From NCBI GenBank assembly GCA_020633495.1, contig JACKDR010000027.1, forward strand, positions 49,870 to 113,869: a stretch of DNA of 64,000 bases, given 5' to 3'. The stretch comes from Kofleriaceae bacterium. Lineage in GTDB: Bacteria > Myxococcota_A > Polyangia > Haliangiales > Haliangiaceae. The notes under the pieces were generated by a model that was not told where the DNA came from, made no database searches, and worked only from the letters and a program-made list of their open reading frames with translations. Shown here piece after piece: positions 40,927 to 51,375 of this stretch; position 1 is the stretch's first letter, and every line of letters begins with the position of its first letter. A program made the position numbers and the translations under genes.

Positions 40927-43182
40927 ATGAGCCGACCTCGCACCCCCCCGCTGTCCCGCCGCCAGGCGCTCGCCGCCCTGGGCGCGCTCGGCGCCGGCAG
41001 CGCCGCGGCGTGCCGCAAGGGGTGGCGTCCTCCCGAGGAGGACCCGACGTCGATCGCCCTGGCCAAGCCGTACGTCGCCGGCGCCGAGGCCTACGGCACC
41101 CGCGAGGAGCGCTGGTTCCGCTCGGCGTGCGGCCAGTGCGCCGCCGGCTGCGGCATCCGGGTCCGCGTCGTCGAGGGCCGCGCGGTCCGCATCGAGGGCG
41201 ATCGCGACAACCCGCTCAACCAGGGCGGCATCGGCCCGCGCGGCCTGTCCGGCCTGCAGGCGGTCTACGACGCCGACCGCCTGACCGGGCCGATGAAGCG
41301 GATCGACGGCGCGCTGACGCCGATCTCGTGGGACGACGCGCTCGGCGAGCTGGCCGCCTCGCTCGCGGCGCTGCGCGAGCGAGGTGAGCCCGACCGCCTG
41401 CTGGTGTGGACCGGGCACGAGCGCGGCCTGATGTACGACCTGCTCGAGCGCTTCAGCCTGGCCTTCGGTACGCCCAACTTCGTCGACGGCCGCGCCGGCC
41501 GCAGCGCGGTCATGACCCAGGCGATGGCGGCGACCACCGGCGTCGCCGAGGTGCCGGTCTACGGCTGGGCCCACGCCCGCTACGTGCTCAGCCTCGAGGC
41601 GGCGCTGATCGAGGACTCGTGCCAGTCGGTGTACTTCACGCGGGTCGCCGCGCAGCTGCGGCGCGGCGCCGCCGAGCGCACCCGCCTGGTCCACGCCGGC
41701 GCGTCGCTCGATCTGTGCGCGTACAACGCCGACGAGTGGGTGCGCATCCGGCCCGGCACCAGCGGCGCCCTGGCGCTGGGCCTGGCGCGCCACCTGATGG
41801 AGGCCCACCCCGAGGAGGCCACGCTGCCGCCGTCGCTGGTCGACGGCGCCGACGGCTTCCGCGCCCTGGTCGGGCCCTACACCCCGGACCGCGTCGCCGA
41901 GCTGACCGGCGTCGAGCCCCGCGCCGTGACGCGGATCGCCGAGGAGCTGTGGGCGCAGCGGCCGGCGCTGGTGTTCGTCGACGAGCGGTCGCTGGCGTTC
42001 ACCAACGGCCTCGACACGGCGCGCGCGGCGCTGGCGCTCAACGCGGTGCTCGGCGGCTTCTGGCAGGGCGGCATCGGCAACGCGCCGGCGCTGCCGCTGC
42101 GCGACTGGCCCGAGGTCTCGGTCGACGCGGTCGCGACCGCCGGGCTGGCAAGGGCGCGCCTCGACGGCGCCGAGCGGTTCGCGCGGGCGCGCAGCGTCCA
42201 CGAGACCCTGCCCGAGGCGATCGAGGCCGCCGGCGATCGCGCGCCGGCGATCGCGCTGCTCCACCACGCCAACCCGGCGTACGCGCGGCAGCAGCCGGCG
42301 CGGTGGCGGCGCGCCCTCGACGCGATCGACCTCGTCGTCAGCTTCTCGCCGTTCCTCGACGAGACCGTCGCCGAGGTCGCCGACCTGGTGCTGCCGGACC
42401 ACACCTACCTCGAGCGCTGGGAGGCGGTCGAGGCCGCGCCGGCGCTCGACCGCGCGGTGCTCACGGTCCGGACCCCGGCGATCGCGCCGCTGCACGACAC
42501 CCGCGCCACCGGCGACGTCGTGCTCGACCTGGCGCGGCGGCTCGGCGCGCCGGTCGCCGACGCGCTGCCGTGGCGGTCGTACCGGGTCGCGATCGAGGCG
42601 CGCCTCGAGGGCCTGCGCGACGTCCGCCGCGGCAACATCCGGGCGATCAGCCGCCACGACTTCCTCGCCGAGCTGCTCGAGGTCGGGCACTGGGTCGACG
42701 ACGAGCCGGCCAACCCGCCGGTCAGCAAGGTCGTGCTGCCGGATCGCTACGAGGTGCCGGCGTGGTACGGCGACGCCGCCCGGTTCCCGCTGGGCCTGCT
42801 GCCGTACCGGCCCCTGGGCTACGCCGAGGGCAGCGGCGCCAACCAGCCGTGGCTGCGGCTGCTGCGGCCGCGCCCCGACGCCCAGGCCTGGACGTTCGCG
42901 GCCCGGGTCCACCCCGAGTCGGCGCCCGGCGTCGAGGACGGCGAGGAGATCACGCTGCACAGCGAGTGGGGCTCGATCCGGATCCCGGTCGTGCTCGACG
43001 AGTGGATCGAGCCCGGCTTCGTCGCGATCCCGCTGGGCGGCGGCCACACCGCGTCGGGGCGATGGGCCCGCGGCTTCGGCGTCAACGTGCTCGACCTGGT
43101 GCGCCCGGGGCCGGCGGCGGACACCGGCGCCGACCTCCTGTGCGCGACCCGGGTCCGCATCGGCCACGGAGGTGAGTCATGA
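40927..43182 (+). CDS. Molybdopterin oxidoreductase-family subunit with Tat signal (ActB/PsrA-like)
   Basis: 751 residues from ATG 40927, seven bases after the pentahaem gene. N-terminal SRRQALAALGALGAG (twin Arg at 11-12). A [4Fe-4S]-type site starts at C68-x2-C71-x3-C75, but the fourth ligand position, normally Cys in a NxGxxCxRG motif near residue 102, reads NQGGIGPRG: the Cys is missing. The core is typical for the DMSO-reductase family (FVDGRAGRSAV, VLPDHTYLERWEAVE, the late IRIPVVLDEWIEPGFVAIPLGGGH). No clear Mo-ligand Cys/Ser could be identified. Because one cluster Cys is missing, it may be a cofactor-poor structural subunit as in ActB. Overlaps the ferredoxin gene by 4 bases. Confidence 0.8.
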   Translation: MSRPRTPPLSRRQALAALGALGAGSAAACRKGWRPPEEDPTSIALAKPYVAGAEAYGTREERWFRSACGQCAAGCGIRVRVVEGRAVRIEGDRDNPLNQGGIGPRGLSGLQAVYDADRLTGPMKRIDGALTPISWDDALGELAASLAALRERGEPDRLLVWTGHERGLMYDLLERFSLAFGTPNFVDGRAGRSAVMTQAMAATTGVAEVPVYGWAHARYVLSLEAALIEDSCQSVYFTRVAAQLRRGAAERTRLVHAGASLDLCAYNADEWVRIRPGTSGALALGLARHLMEAHPEEATLPPSLVDGADGFRALVGPYTPDRVAELTGVEPRAVTRIAEELWAQRPALVFVDERSLAFTNGLDTARAALALNAVLGGFWQGGIGNAPALPLRDWPEVSVDAVATAGLARARLDGAERFARARSVHETLPEAIEAAGDRAPAIALLHHANPAYARQQPARWRRALDAIDLVVSFSPFLDETVAEVADLVLPDHTYLERWEAVEAAPALDRAVLTVRTPAIAPLHDTRATGDVVLDLARRLGAPVADALPWRSYRVAIEARLEGLRDVRRGNIRAISRHDFLAELLEVGHWVDDEPANPPVSKVVLPDRYEVPAWYGDAARFPLGLLPYRPLGYAEGSGANQPWLRLLRPRPDAQAWTFAARVHPESAPGVEDGEEITLHSEWGSIRIPVVLDEWIEPGFVAIPLGGGHTASGRWARGFGVNVLDLVRPGPAADTGADLLCATRVRIGHGGES

Positions 43183-44012
43183 GCGATCCCAAGCGTCGCA
43201 GCCTGCTCAAGGCCGGCGTCGCCGCGCTCGGCGCCGCCGTGCTCGGCAAGCAGACCGAGGACCGCGCCGAGGCCGGCCACGGTCACCACCGCAGCGGCCC
43301 GCCCGGCAAGGCCGACCACGCCCACCCGCGCTGGGGCATGGTGATCGACCTCGATCGCTGCACGCTGTGCAGCTCGTGCACGACCGCGTGCCGGCAGGAG
43401 AACAACGTGCCGTCGGTCGGCCCCGACGACGATCACCGCGGCGCGCTGATCGAGTGGATCGGGATCCTGTGGCAGGAGCCCGAGCAGCCGGGCGCGCTGC
43501 CCACCGGCATGCCGTTCCCCTGTCAGCACTGCGCCGACGCGCCGTGCGTCAAGGTGTGCCCGGTCGGCGCCACCTTCAAGAGCCCCGACGGCATCACGAT
43601 GCAGATCTGGGATCGCTGCATCGGCTGTCGCTACTGCATGGTCGCGTGCCCGTACGGGCGGCGGTCGTTCAACTGGGAGGAGCCCGAGTGGTCGGGCACC
43701 CAGGTCCAGATGCTCAACCCCGACGTCGCGACCCGGCCCGGCGGCGTCGTCGAGAAGTGCACGTTCTGCCACCACCGGATCCGCCGGCTCCGCGAGGACG
43801 CCGCGGTCGAGGGCCGCGAGCTCCGCGACGAGGAGCTGCAGCGGCTGCCGGCGTGCGCGGCGGCGTGCCCGGCCGAGGCGATCACGTTCGGGGACCTCCA
43901 CGATCCCGAGTCCAAGGTCGCGACCCAGGCTCGCGACCCGCGGCGCTTCCAGCTCCTCGACTACCTGGGCACCGACCCGTCGGTGATCTACCTCAAGCGA
44001 GATCGGCGATGA
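43179..44012 (+). CDS. Four-cluster ferredoxin-type subunit with Tat signal
   Basis: 277 residues from ATG 43179. N-terminal KRRSLLKAGVAALGAAVLG (Tat-like twin Arg). Cys groups: CTLCSSCTTAC, CQHCADAPCVKVC, CIGCRYCMVAC, and CTFCHH with CAAAC, four [4Fe-4S] clusters as in DmsB, PsrB and NrfC. It links the molybdopterin-family subunit to the NrfD membrane subunit. The Tat signal suggests the whole soluble part faces outward. ATGA overlaps on both sides. Confidence 0.9.
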   Translation: MSDPKRRSLLKAGVAALGAAVLGKQTEDRAEAGHGHHRSGPPGKADHAHPRWGMVIDLDRCTLCSSCTTACRQENNVPSVGPDDDHRGALIEWIGILWQEPEQPGALPTGMPFPCQHCADAPCVKVCPVGATFKSPDGITMQIWDRCIGCRYCMVACPYGRRSFNWEEPEWSGTQVQMLNPDVATRPGGVVEKCTFCHHRIRRLREDAAVEGRELRDEELQRLPACAAACPAEAITFGDLHDPESKVATQARDPRRFQLLDYLGTDPSVIYLKRDRR

Positions 44013-45643
44013 CGCCCCCCGCCGCCCCCGAGCGCTCGCCGCTGCGTCCGGTCACCGGGCTCTGGTACCTGCTGGTGCTGCTGTCCGCGCTCGCGCTCGG
44101 CTTCGGGCTGTACGCGTACTCGATCCAGCTCGAGCGCGGCGACATCGCCACCGGCCTGCGCAACCCCGGCAACGGCGGCGCCGCGTGGGGCTTCTACATC
44201 GTCTTCTACGTCTACTTCGTCGGCGTCAGCTTCGCCGGCATCACCGTGGCCAGCCTGGCGCGGCTGTTCCACATCGAGACCCTCAAGCCGGTGACCCGGC
44301 TCGCCGAGCTCCTGACGATCGTCGCGCTGATCGTCGGCGCGCTGATGGTGCTCGCCGATCTGGGCCGGCCCCTCGACGGCCTGCAGAAGCTGCCGATGCT
44401 GGCGCGGCCGTCGTCGCCGTTCTACGGCACGTTCACGCTGGTGGTCTCGGGCTACCTGTTCTCGAGCCTGGTCTTCTTCATCCTGGCGGCGCGGCGCGAC
44501 GCCGCGACGATGGCCCGGACCGGGCCGCGGCTGTTGCGGCCGCTGTACCGGCTGTGGGCGTCGGGGTTCCGCGAGGAGGGCGTCGCCCACGCCCGCCACT
44601 GGCGCACCAGCTACTGGCTGGCGCTGACGATCCTGCCGCTGCTGGTGATCGCGCACTCGACGCTGGGCTTCATCTTCGGCATCCAGTCGGGCCGGCCGGG
44701 CTGGTTCAGCGCGCTGCAGGCGCCCGCGTTCGTCGTCCTCGCCGGCGTCTCCGGCACCGGCATGCTGATCCTGTTCGCGCTGCTGGCGCGCAGCATCTTC
44801 CGGATCCGCGATCTGGTCCCCGAGGCCGCGATCCGCTGGCTCGGCACGTTCCTGTGGGTGCTGGCCGCGGTCTACCTGTACTTCATCATCGTCGAGGAGC
44901 TGACCTCGACGTACGCGGCGCCGCGCGCCGATCGCACGATCGCGCACGAGGTCGTCGAGGGCACGTTCTCGACCTCGTTCTGGGTCGCGGTCGGCTGCCT
45001 GTTCGGCGCGTTCCTGATCCCGTTCGTGATGTACCTGCGCAAGGGCGGGTCGCTGGGCTGGCTGGCGGTGGCCGCGCTGCTCGCCAACGTCGCCGCCGTG
45101 GTCAAGCGCCTGCTGATCGTCGTGCCGTCGCAGACCCACGGCGGCCTGCTGCGCATGCGCCAGGGCGTCTACACGCCGACCTGGGTCGAGGCCGGGGTCG
45201 TGATCGGCGGCGCCGGCATGCTCGGCCTGGCGATCCTGGTGTTCGGCCGCTACTTCCCGCTGGTGCCGTCGCACGTCACCGACGAGCAGCGCCACACCCC
45301 GGTGCCCCGTGATCCGCTGCGCTCGATCGTGTCGCTGGTGTGGCTGTTCGGCTCGCTGGCGCTGATCATCTTCGGCCTCGGCGACTCGTTCCGGCTGTGG
45401 AGCCACGGCGAGCTCGATCCGCGGGTCCCGTTCTCGCCGGCGATCTTCGCCACCGGCGTGATCTTGCTGTTCTCGACGGCGATCGTCTACGAAGCGTTCC
45501 CCGCGCGGCGCCGCACGCCGCCGGCGCGGGTCGCCAAGCCGCCGCCGCGGGCCACCCTGCGCCGCAAGGCGATGCCCCCACGAGTCGACGTGCGCGCCCA
45601 GTTCCGGTCCAGTCGGGACCGCCGCATCAGGAGGACGTCATGA
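44009..45643 (+). CDS. NrfD/PsrC-like quinone-interacting membrane subunit
   Basis: 544 residues from ATG 44009. About ten TM segments, with the NrfD pattern: WGFYIVFYVYFVGVSFAGITVASL, LADLGRPLDGLQKLP, WRTSYWLALTILPLLVIAHSTLGFIFGIQ, IVEELTSTYAAPR. The C-terminal 60 residues are a cytoplasmic Arg/Pro-rich tail. Related to ActC/ActF. It moves electrons between quinol and the Fe-S/Mo or haem partners, perhaps with proton translocation. It shares an ATGA overlap with both neighbours. Confidence 0.85.
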   Translation: MTPPAAPERSPLRPVTGLWYLLVLLSALALGFGLYAYSIQLERGDIATGLRNPGNGGAAWGFYIVFYVYFVGVSFAGITVASLARLFHIETLKPVTRLAELLTIVALIVGALMVLADLGRPLDGLQKLPMLARPSSPFYGTFTLVVSGYLFSSLVFFILAARRDAATMARTGPRLLRPLYRLWASGFREEGVAHARHWRTSYWLALTILPLLVIAHSTLGFIFGIQSGRPGWFSALQAPAFVVLAGVSGTGMLILFALLARSIFRIRDLVPEAAIRWLGTFLWVLAAVYLYFIIVEELTSTYAAPRADRTIAHEVVEGTFSTSFWVAVGCLFGAFLIPFVMYLRKGGSLGWLAVAALLANVAAVVKRLLIVVPSQTHGGLLRMRQGVYTPTWVEAGVVIGGAGMLGLAILVFGRYFPLVPSHVTDEQRHTPVPRDPLRSIVSLVWLFGSLALIIFGLGDSFRLWSHGELDPRVPFSPAIFATGVILLFSTAIVYEAFPARRRTPPARVAKPPPRATLRRKAMPPRVDVRAQFRSSRDRRIRRTS

Positions 45644-46617
45644 GTGAGCAGAGCGAGTCCGGCTTCCGCCGGGCAGAGACCCACAAGGTCGGGTTGAGCG
45701 TGGTCTCGGCGATCGTCTTCGCCGCGTTCGCCGGCGCCGGCGCCGTGTCGGCGCTCGCGATGGGGCTACAGGACGAGCGCCTCTACGGCGCGCTCGCGGT
45801 GGCCGGCGCGGTCGCGACGTTCATGGCGTTCACGCCGCGGATCGCGTCGCAGTGGGAGAGCGCGGTGATCCTCCGCCTCGGCAAGTTCGTCGGGCTGCGC
45901 GGCCCCGGGCTGTTCTGGGTCATCCCGCTGATCGAGCGGCCGGCGATCTGGATCGATCGCCGCGTCCGCACCACCGGGTTCGCGGCCGAGAAGACGCTGA
46001 CCGCCGACACCGTGCCGGTCGACGTCGACGCGGTCCTGTTCTGGACCGTCGTCGACCCGATGAAGGCCGCGCTCGAGGTCGAGGACTTCGAGGAGGCGGT
46101 GGCCTGGGCGGCGCAGACCGCGCTGCGCGACATCATCGGCAAGACCGAGCTGGGCGCGATGCTGGTCGGCCGCGAGAACCTCGACGAGGAGATGCAGGCG
46201 CTGATCGGCCACCGCACCGAGAGCTGGGGCATCTCGGTGCACTCGGTCGAGATCCGCGACGTCGCGATCCCGCCCAACCTCGAGGACGCGATGTCCCGCC
46301 GCGCCCAGGCCGAGCGCGAGCGCCAGGCCCGCATCATCCTCAGCGACGCCGAGGTCGAGATCGCCGACAAGTTCTCGGCGGCGGCGGATCGCTACCGGCG
46401 CGACCCGGTCGCGCTGCAGCTGCGGTCGCTCAACCTGCTCTACGAGGGCATGAAGGAGCGTGGCTCGATCATGGTGGTGCCGTCGTCGATGTCGGACTCG
46501 ATGAGCGTCGGCACGTACACCGGGCTGGCGGCGCTGGCGGCCAAGATGGAGGCGCTGCCGGCCGGGGCGGGCAACGGCACGCCCGGCGGCGGCGGCAAGC
46601 CGCCCGGCGAGACCTAG
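45640..46617 (+). CDS. SPFH/band 7 (stomatin/slipin-like) membrane protein
   Basis: 325 residues from ATG 45640, with AGGAGG ahead. Two N-terminal TM segments (SVVSAIVFAAFAGAGAVSALAMG, LYGALAVAGAVATFMAF), then the SPFH domain: ESAVILRLGKFVGLRGPGLFWVIPLIERPAIWIDRRVRT, VDVDAVLFWTVVDPMKAALEVEDF, LRDIIGKTELGAMLVGRENL, GISVHSVEIRDVAIPPNLEDAMSR. The end is Gly/Pro-rich. Slipins scaffold membrane complexes; here it is last in the respiratory operon with a 4-base overlap, so it probably helps the quinone module assemble. Confidence 0.88.
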   Translation: MSEQSESGFRRAETHKVGLSVVSAIVFAAFAGAGAVSALAMGLQDERLYGALAVAGAVATFMAFTPRIASQWESAVILRLGKFVGLRGPGLFWVIPLIERPAIWIDRRVRTTGFAAEKTLTADTVPVDVDAVLFWTVVDPMKAALEVEDFEEAVAWAAQTALRDIIGKTELGAMLVGRENLDEEMQALIGHRTESWGISVHSVEIRDVAIPPNLEDAMSRRAQAERERQARIILSDAEVEIADKFSAAADRYRRDPVALQLRSLNLLYEGMKERGSIMVVPSSMSDSMSVGTYTGLAALAAKMEALPAGAGNGTPGGGGKPPGET

Positions 46618-46644
46618 CCGGCGCGGGGCCGCGGCCGGCCGTCG

Positions 46645-46676
46645 GATCCCGGCGCGACGCTCACCGCGCCGGGGTC
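46645..46676. terminator. Bidirectional terminator between the respiratory operon and the convergent lipoprotein
   Basis: GATCCCGGCGCG (46645-46656) and CGCGCCGGGGTC (46665-46676) pair over 12 positions (one G-U) around an 8-base loop, 27 bases past the SPFH stop and 12 before the convergent gene's stop. No T-run, as usual for such GC content. Confidence 0.5.
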
Positions 46677-46688
46677 ACGGCGCGCCGG

Positions 46689-47294
46689 TCACGGCGCGGC
46701 GTCGGGGCACGCGACCGCGACCGCGGTCGCCGGGTCGCAGGGCGGCGTGGCGCACGCGACGCAGGGCGCGTCGGGCGTGGCGCGCTCGATGAAGCCGGTC
46801 CGCTCCGGCAGCGGGCAGACGATCGACACCGGCGCGCCCGGCCCCTCGAAGCCGGTGCGCGGGCCCGGGCTGGCCAGGCAGCGGTCGCCGAGGCCGGCGC
46901 CGGCGTCGTCGAACGTGCCGGCGGGGTTCACCGCCCATTGCAGCGCCGGCAGCGGCGCGCCCGGGGTCGGGCACGGCGTCGGCACCGCGCACGCCAGGTC
47001 GGCGCACGGCGGGATGACCGCGACGCAGCCGTCGCCGTGGCGGCCGACCCGCGCGCCGGTGACGTCCGCGCCCATGCCGGCCGGGCACTCGACTGCCTGC
47101 GGCGGCGGCGGGTTGCAGGTCGCGTTGGGCGGGCACGCCATGTCGACGTGGTAGATGCACGCGCTGCCGTCGCGGCTGACGTACGCGAAGTCGTCGATCG
47201 GCGACCGCCGCTGGCCGCCCGACGACGAGCACGCGGCGGGGCCGGCCAGGGTGACGACCAGGGGAGCGGCGAACCAGCGGCGGACGCGGGGCAT
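46689..47294 (-). CDS. Cys-rich lipoprotein
   Basis: 201 residues from ATG 47294. Lipobox PAAC (Cys 22). About 18 Cys in the mature part (ACPPNATCNPPPPQAVECP, DGCVAVIPPCADLACAVPTPCPTPG, CVACATPPCDPATAVAVACPD), suggesting disulphides. No domain recognised. The pattern CxxxxC with Pro repeats is common in myxobacterial secreted proteins. Faces the operon terminator. Confidence 0.5.
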   Translation of the reverse strand: MPRVRRWFAAPLVVTLAGPAACSSSGGQRRSPIDDFAYVSRDGSACIYHVDMACPPNATCNPPPPQAVECPAGMGADVTGARVGRHGDGCVAVIPPCADLACAVPTPCPTPGAPLPALQWAVNPAGTFDDAGAGLGDRCLASPGPRTGFEGPGAPVSIVCPLPERTGFIERATPDAPCVACATPPCDPATAVAVACPDAAP

Positions 47295-47448
47295 GGCGCC
47301 GAGCGTACCTCGCGGTGCCCCGCGGCCCGCGGTTCCGGGCGAGTTTGGCCCCCTGGCGCGTTGCCGTCAGGGCCGATCTTGGCCTACCAACACGAGGCTG
47401 CGCTCGCGCGCGTTCCGGATAACCGACGTTCCCCCAGGAAGCACACCG

Positions 47449-48669
47449 ATGGACAAGATCAAGGTCGGAAACCCCATCGTCGAGATGGATGGCGACGAGA
47501 TGACCCGCATCATCTGGCGGTTCATCAAGGACAAGCTGATCCTCCCGTACCTCGACGTCGAGCTGAAGTACTTCGATCTCAGCATCGAGCACCGCGACGC
47601 GACCAACGACCAGGTGACGGTCGACTCGGCCAACGCGACCAAGCAGTACGGCGTCGCGGTCAAGTGCGCGACGATCACGCCGGACGAGGCCCGCGTGAAG
47701 GAGTTCGGCCTCAAGGAGATGTGGCGGTCGCCCAACGGCACGATCCGCAACATCGTCGGCGGCACGATCTTCCGCGAGCCGATCATCTGCAAGAACGTGC
47801 CGCGCCTGGTGCCGGGCTGGACCCAGCCGATCGTCATCGGCCGTCACGCCTTCGGCGACCAGTACAAGGCCACCGACTTCGTCGTGCCGGGCGCCGGCAC
47901 GCTGACGATGACCTACACGCCCGCGGACGGCGGCAAGCCGGTCGAGTACAAGGTCTTCGACTTCCCCGGCGGCGGCGTCGCGATGGGCATGTACAACCTC
48001 GACGAGCAGATCATCGGGTTCGCCCGCAGCTCGTTCAACTACGGCCTCAACCGCGGCTGGCCGGTCTACCTGTCGACCAAGAACACGATCCTCAAGAAGT
48101 ACGACGGCCGCTTCAAGGATCTGTTCCAGAAGGTCTTCGACGAGGAGTTCGCCGACCAGTTCAAGGCGGCCGGCATCACCTACGAGCACCGCCTCATCGA
48201 CGACATGGTCGCGGCGGCGCTCAAGTGGAACGGCGGCTTCGTCTGGGCCTGCAAGAACTACGACGGCGACGTCCAGTCCGACACCGTCGCCCAGGGCTTC
48301 GGCTCGCTGGGCCTGATGACGTCGGTGCTGCTGACCCCGGACGGCCACACCGTCGAGGCCGAGGCCGCGCACGGCACCGTGACCCGGCACTACCGCGAGC
48401 ACCAGAAGGGCAACCCGACGTCGACCAACCCGATCGCGTCGATCTTCGCCTGGACCCGGGGCCTGAAGTACCGCGGCCAGTTCGACGGCACCCCCGACGT
48501 CGTCAAGTTCGCCGAGGCGCTCGAGCAGGTGTGCGTCGAGACCGTCGAGGGCGGCCAGATGACCAAGGATCTGGCGGTGCTGATCGGCCGCGACCAGAAG
48601 TGGCTGACCACCGAGCAGTTCCTCGACGCGCTCGACGCCGGCCTGCGCGCCAAGATGGCCAGCTGGTAG
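47449..48669 (+). CDS. icd: NADP-dependent isocitrate dehydrogenase (eukaryotic-type, dimeric)
   Basis: 406 residues from ATG 47449 with CAGGAAG ahead. Isocitrate dehydrogenase motifs: NPIVEMDGDEMTRIIW, the substrate-binding STKNTILKKYDGRFKDLF, YEHRLIDDMVAAALKWNGGFVWACKNYDGDVQSD with the catalytic Lys/Asp pair, and EAEAAHGTVTRHYR. The length of about 406 and these motifs match mitochondrial/cytosolic IDH1/IDH2 rather than the E. coli type. Converts isocitrate to 2-oxoglutarate, producing NADPH. A hairpin follows immediately after the stop. Confidence 0.95.
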   Translation: MDKIKVGNPIVEMDGDEMTRIIWRFIKDKLILPYLDVELKYFDLSIEHRDATNDQVTVDSANATKQYGVAVKCATITPDEARVKEFGLKEMWRSPNGTIRNIVGGTIFREPIICKNVPRLVPGWTQPIVIGRHAFGDQYKATDFVVPGAGTLTMTYTPADGGKPVEYKVFDFPGGGVAMGMYNLDEQIIGFARSSFNYGLNRGWPVYLSTKNTILKKYDGRFKDLFQKVFDEEFADQFKAAGITYEHRLIDDMVAAALKWNGGFVWACKNYDGDVQSDTVAQGFGSLGLMTSVLLTPDGHTVEAEAAHGTVTRHYREHQKGNPTSTNPIASIFAWTRGLKYRGQFDGTPDVVKFAEALEQVCVETVEGGQMTKDLAVLIGRDQKWLTTEQFLDALDAGLRAKMASW

Positions 48670-48677
48670 GCCGCGTC

Positions 48678-48711
48678 CACGCCGACGGCGAGCTATGCTG
48701 CCGTCGGCGTG
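48678..48711. terminator. Perfect 12-bp hairpin between icd and the histidine kinase, overlapping the kinase start
   Basis: CACGCCGACGGC (48678-48689) and GCCGTCGGCGTG (48700-48711) around a 10-base loop (48690-48699). It lies 9 bases past the icd stop, so it could terminate icd, but its 3' arm contains the GTG at 48709. If that GTG is the start, the hairpin would block translation; an in-frame ATG at 48718 just outside the stem is an alternative. Confidence 0.55.
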
Positions 48712-49928
48712 ACGCCGATGCGTACCTGGGCCCCGCGCGGGCCGCTGCTCCTGGCCCTCGCGGTCAGCGCCGTGCTGCTGGCGTCGGTGCTGCTGACCGT
48801 GCGCACGGTCGGCCGCGCCCGTGACGGCGCCGCGCGCGGGCTGGCCAGCGGCTTCAGCGTCGCCGGCCGCGAGCAACTGCGCCGGCCCGAGCGGCTCGAC
48901 GCCGCCGAGCTGCAGGCGTTCCTCGACGAGCAAGCCGACGAGGGCCTGCGCTACGTCGCGACCATCGACGCCGACGGCCGGGTCCTGGCCGAGGCCGGCA
49001 CCGCGCACGGCCGGACCACGACGCCGGGGCTGCACGCCGTGGGCGACCGGGTCCGCGTCGTCGAGCGCCCGGTGGCCGGTGGCCGGCGCCGCCCCGGCGA
49101 CGGCGGCGGTCGCCGCGCCGTCGCGATGGTCTTCGAGTTCGAGCCGCTGGTCGCCAACCAGCTCGCCGCCGACGCCCGCTGGCTGTTCGTCGCGGCGATC
49201 GCCGCCAGCCTGGTGGTGGTCGCGCTGGCGGTGTGGGTCGGGCGCGGCCTGCGCCAGCGCGAGCGCCTGCAGGTCGAGCTCGAGCGTGGCAAGCGACTGG
49301 CCGCGCTCGGCGAGATGTCGGCGGTGCTGGCCCACGAGCTGCGCAACCCGCTGACCTCGTTGAAGGGCCACGCCCAGCTGCTCGAGGAGGTCCTCGACGC
49401 CGGGCCGGCGCGGACCAAGGCGGGCCGGGTCGTCGCCGAGAGCGAGCGGCTCGAGACCCTGGCCAACGATCTGCTCGACTTCGTCAAGACCGGCGCGGTG
49501 CACCGGGCGGCGTGCGATCCGGCGGCGCTGGTCCGCGACGCCGCGACCGAGGCCGGCGACGGCCGCGTCGACGTCGACGCCACGGCGGCGCCGGCGCGGT
49601 GGGACCTCGACGCGGCGCGGCTGCGCCAGGCGCTGGTCAACGTCATGCGCAACGCGGTCCAGGCCAGCCCCGACGGCGCGCGGGTCGACGTCACGGTCGC
49701 GACCGAGCGCGATCGCCTGGTCATCCGGGTCCGCGATCGTGGCGCCGGCGTGCCGGCCGGCGACGAGGCCGCGATCTTCGAGCCGTTCCACACCCGCCGG
49801 GTCAAGGGCGTCGGCCTGGGCCTGGCGATCGCGCGCCGGGTCGTCGAGCTGCACGGCGGCACGATCGAGGCGGGCAACCACGCCGAGGGCGGCGCCGAGT
49901 TCCGCCTGACCCTGCCGAGGAGCGCCGC

Positions 49929-49932
<4 letters not shown>
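48709..49932 (+). CDS. NtrB/ZraS-like sensor histidine kinase
   Basis: 407 residues from GTG 48709 (ATG 48718 is in frame and lies outside a hairpin). Two TM segments (about residues 12-35 and 160-180) enclose a 125-residue periplasmic sensor with no known domain (EFEPLVANQLAADARW). Kinase core: H-box LAHELRNPLTSLKGHAQ, N-box NVMRNAVQAS, G1 VRDRGAGVP, F-box FEPFHTRRVKG, G2 GVGLGLAIARRVVELHGG. It phosphorylates the response regulator that follows (ATGA overlap). Signal unknown; adjacency to icd suggests metabolic or nitrogen-type control, but this is only a guess. Confidence 0.9.
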
Positions 49933-51338
<1,406 letters not shown>

Positions 51339-51375
51339 GCGCGGCCGGCGGTCGTCGACGCCGAGCCGGCCCGCG

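Noticed and set aside
46675..49881. 1068-codon minus-strand frame over icd and the kinase
   Set aside because: Composition is antisense noise; icd and the kinase have full motifs on the other strand.
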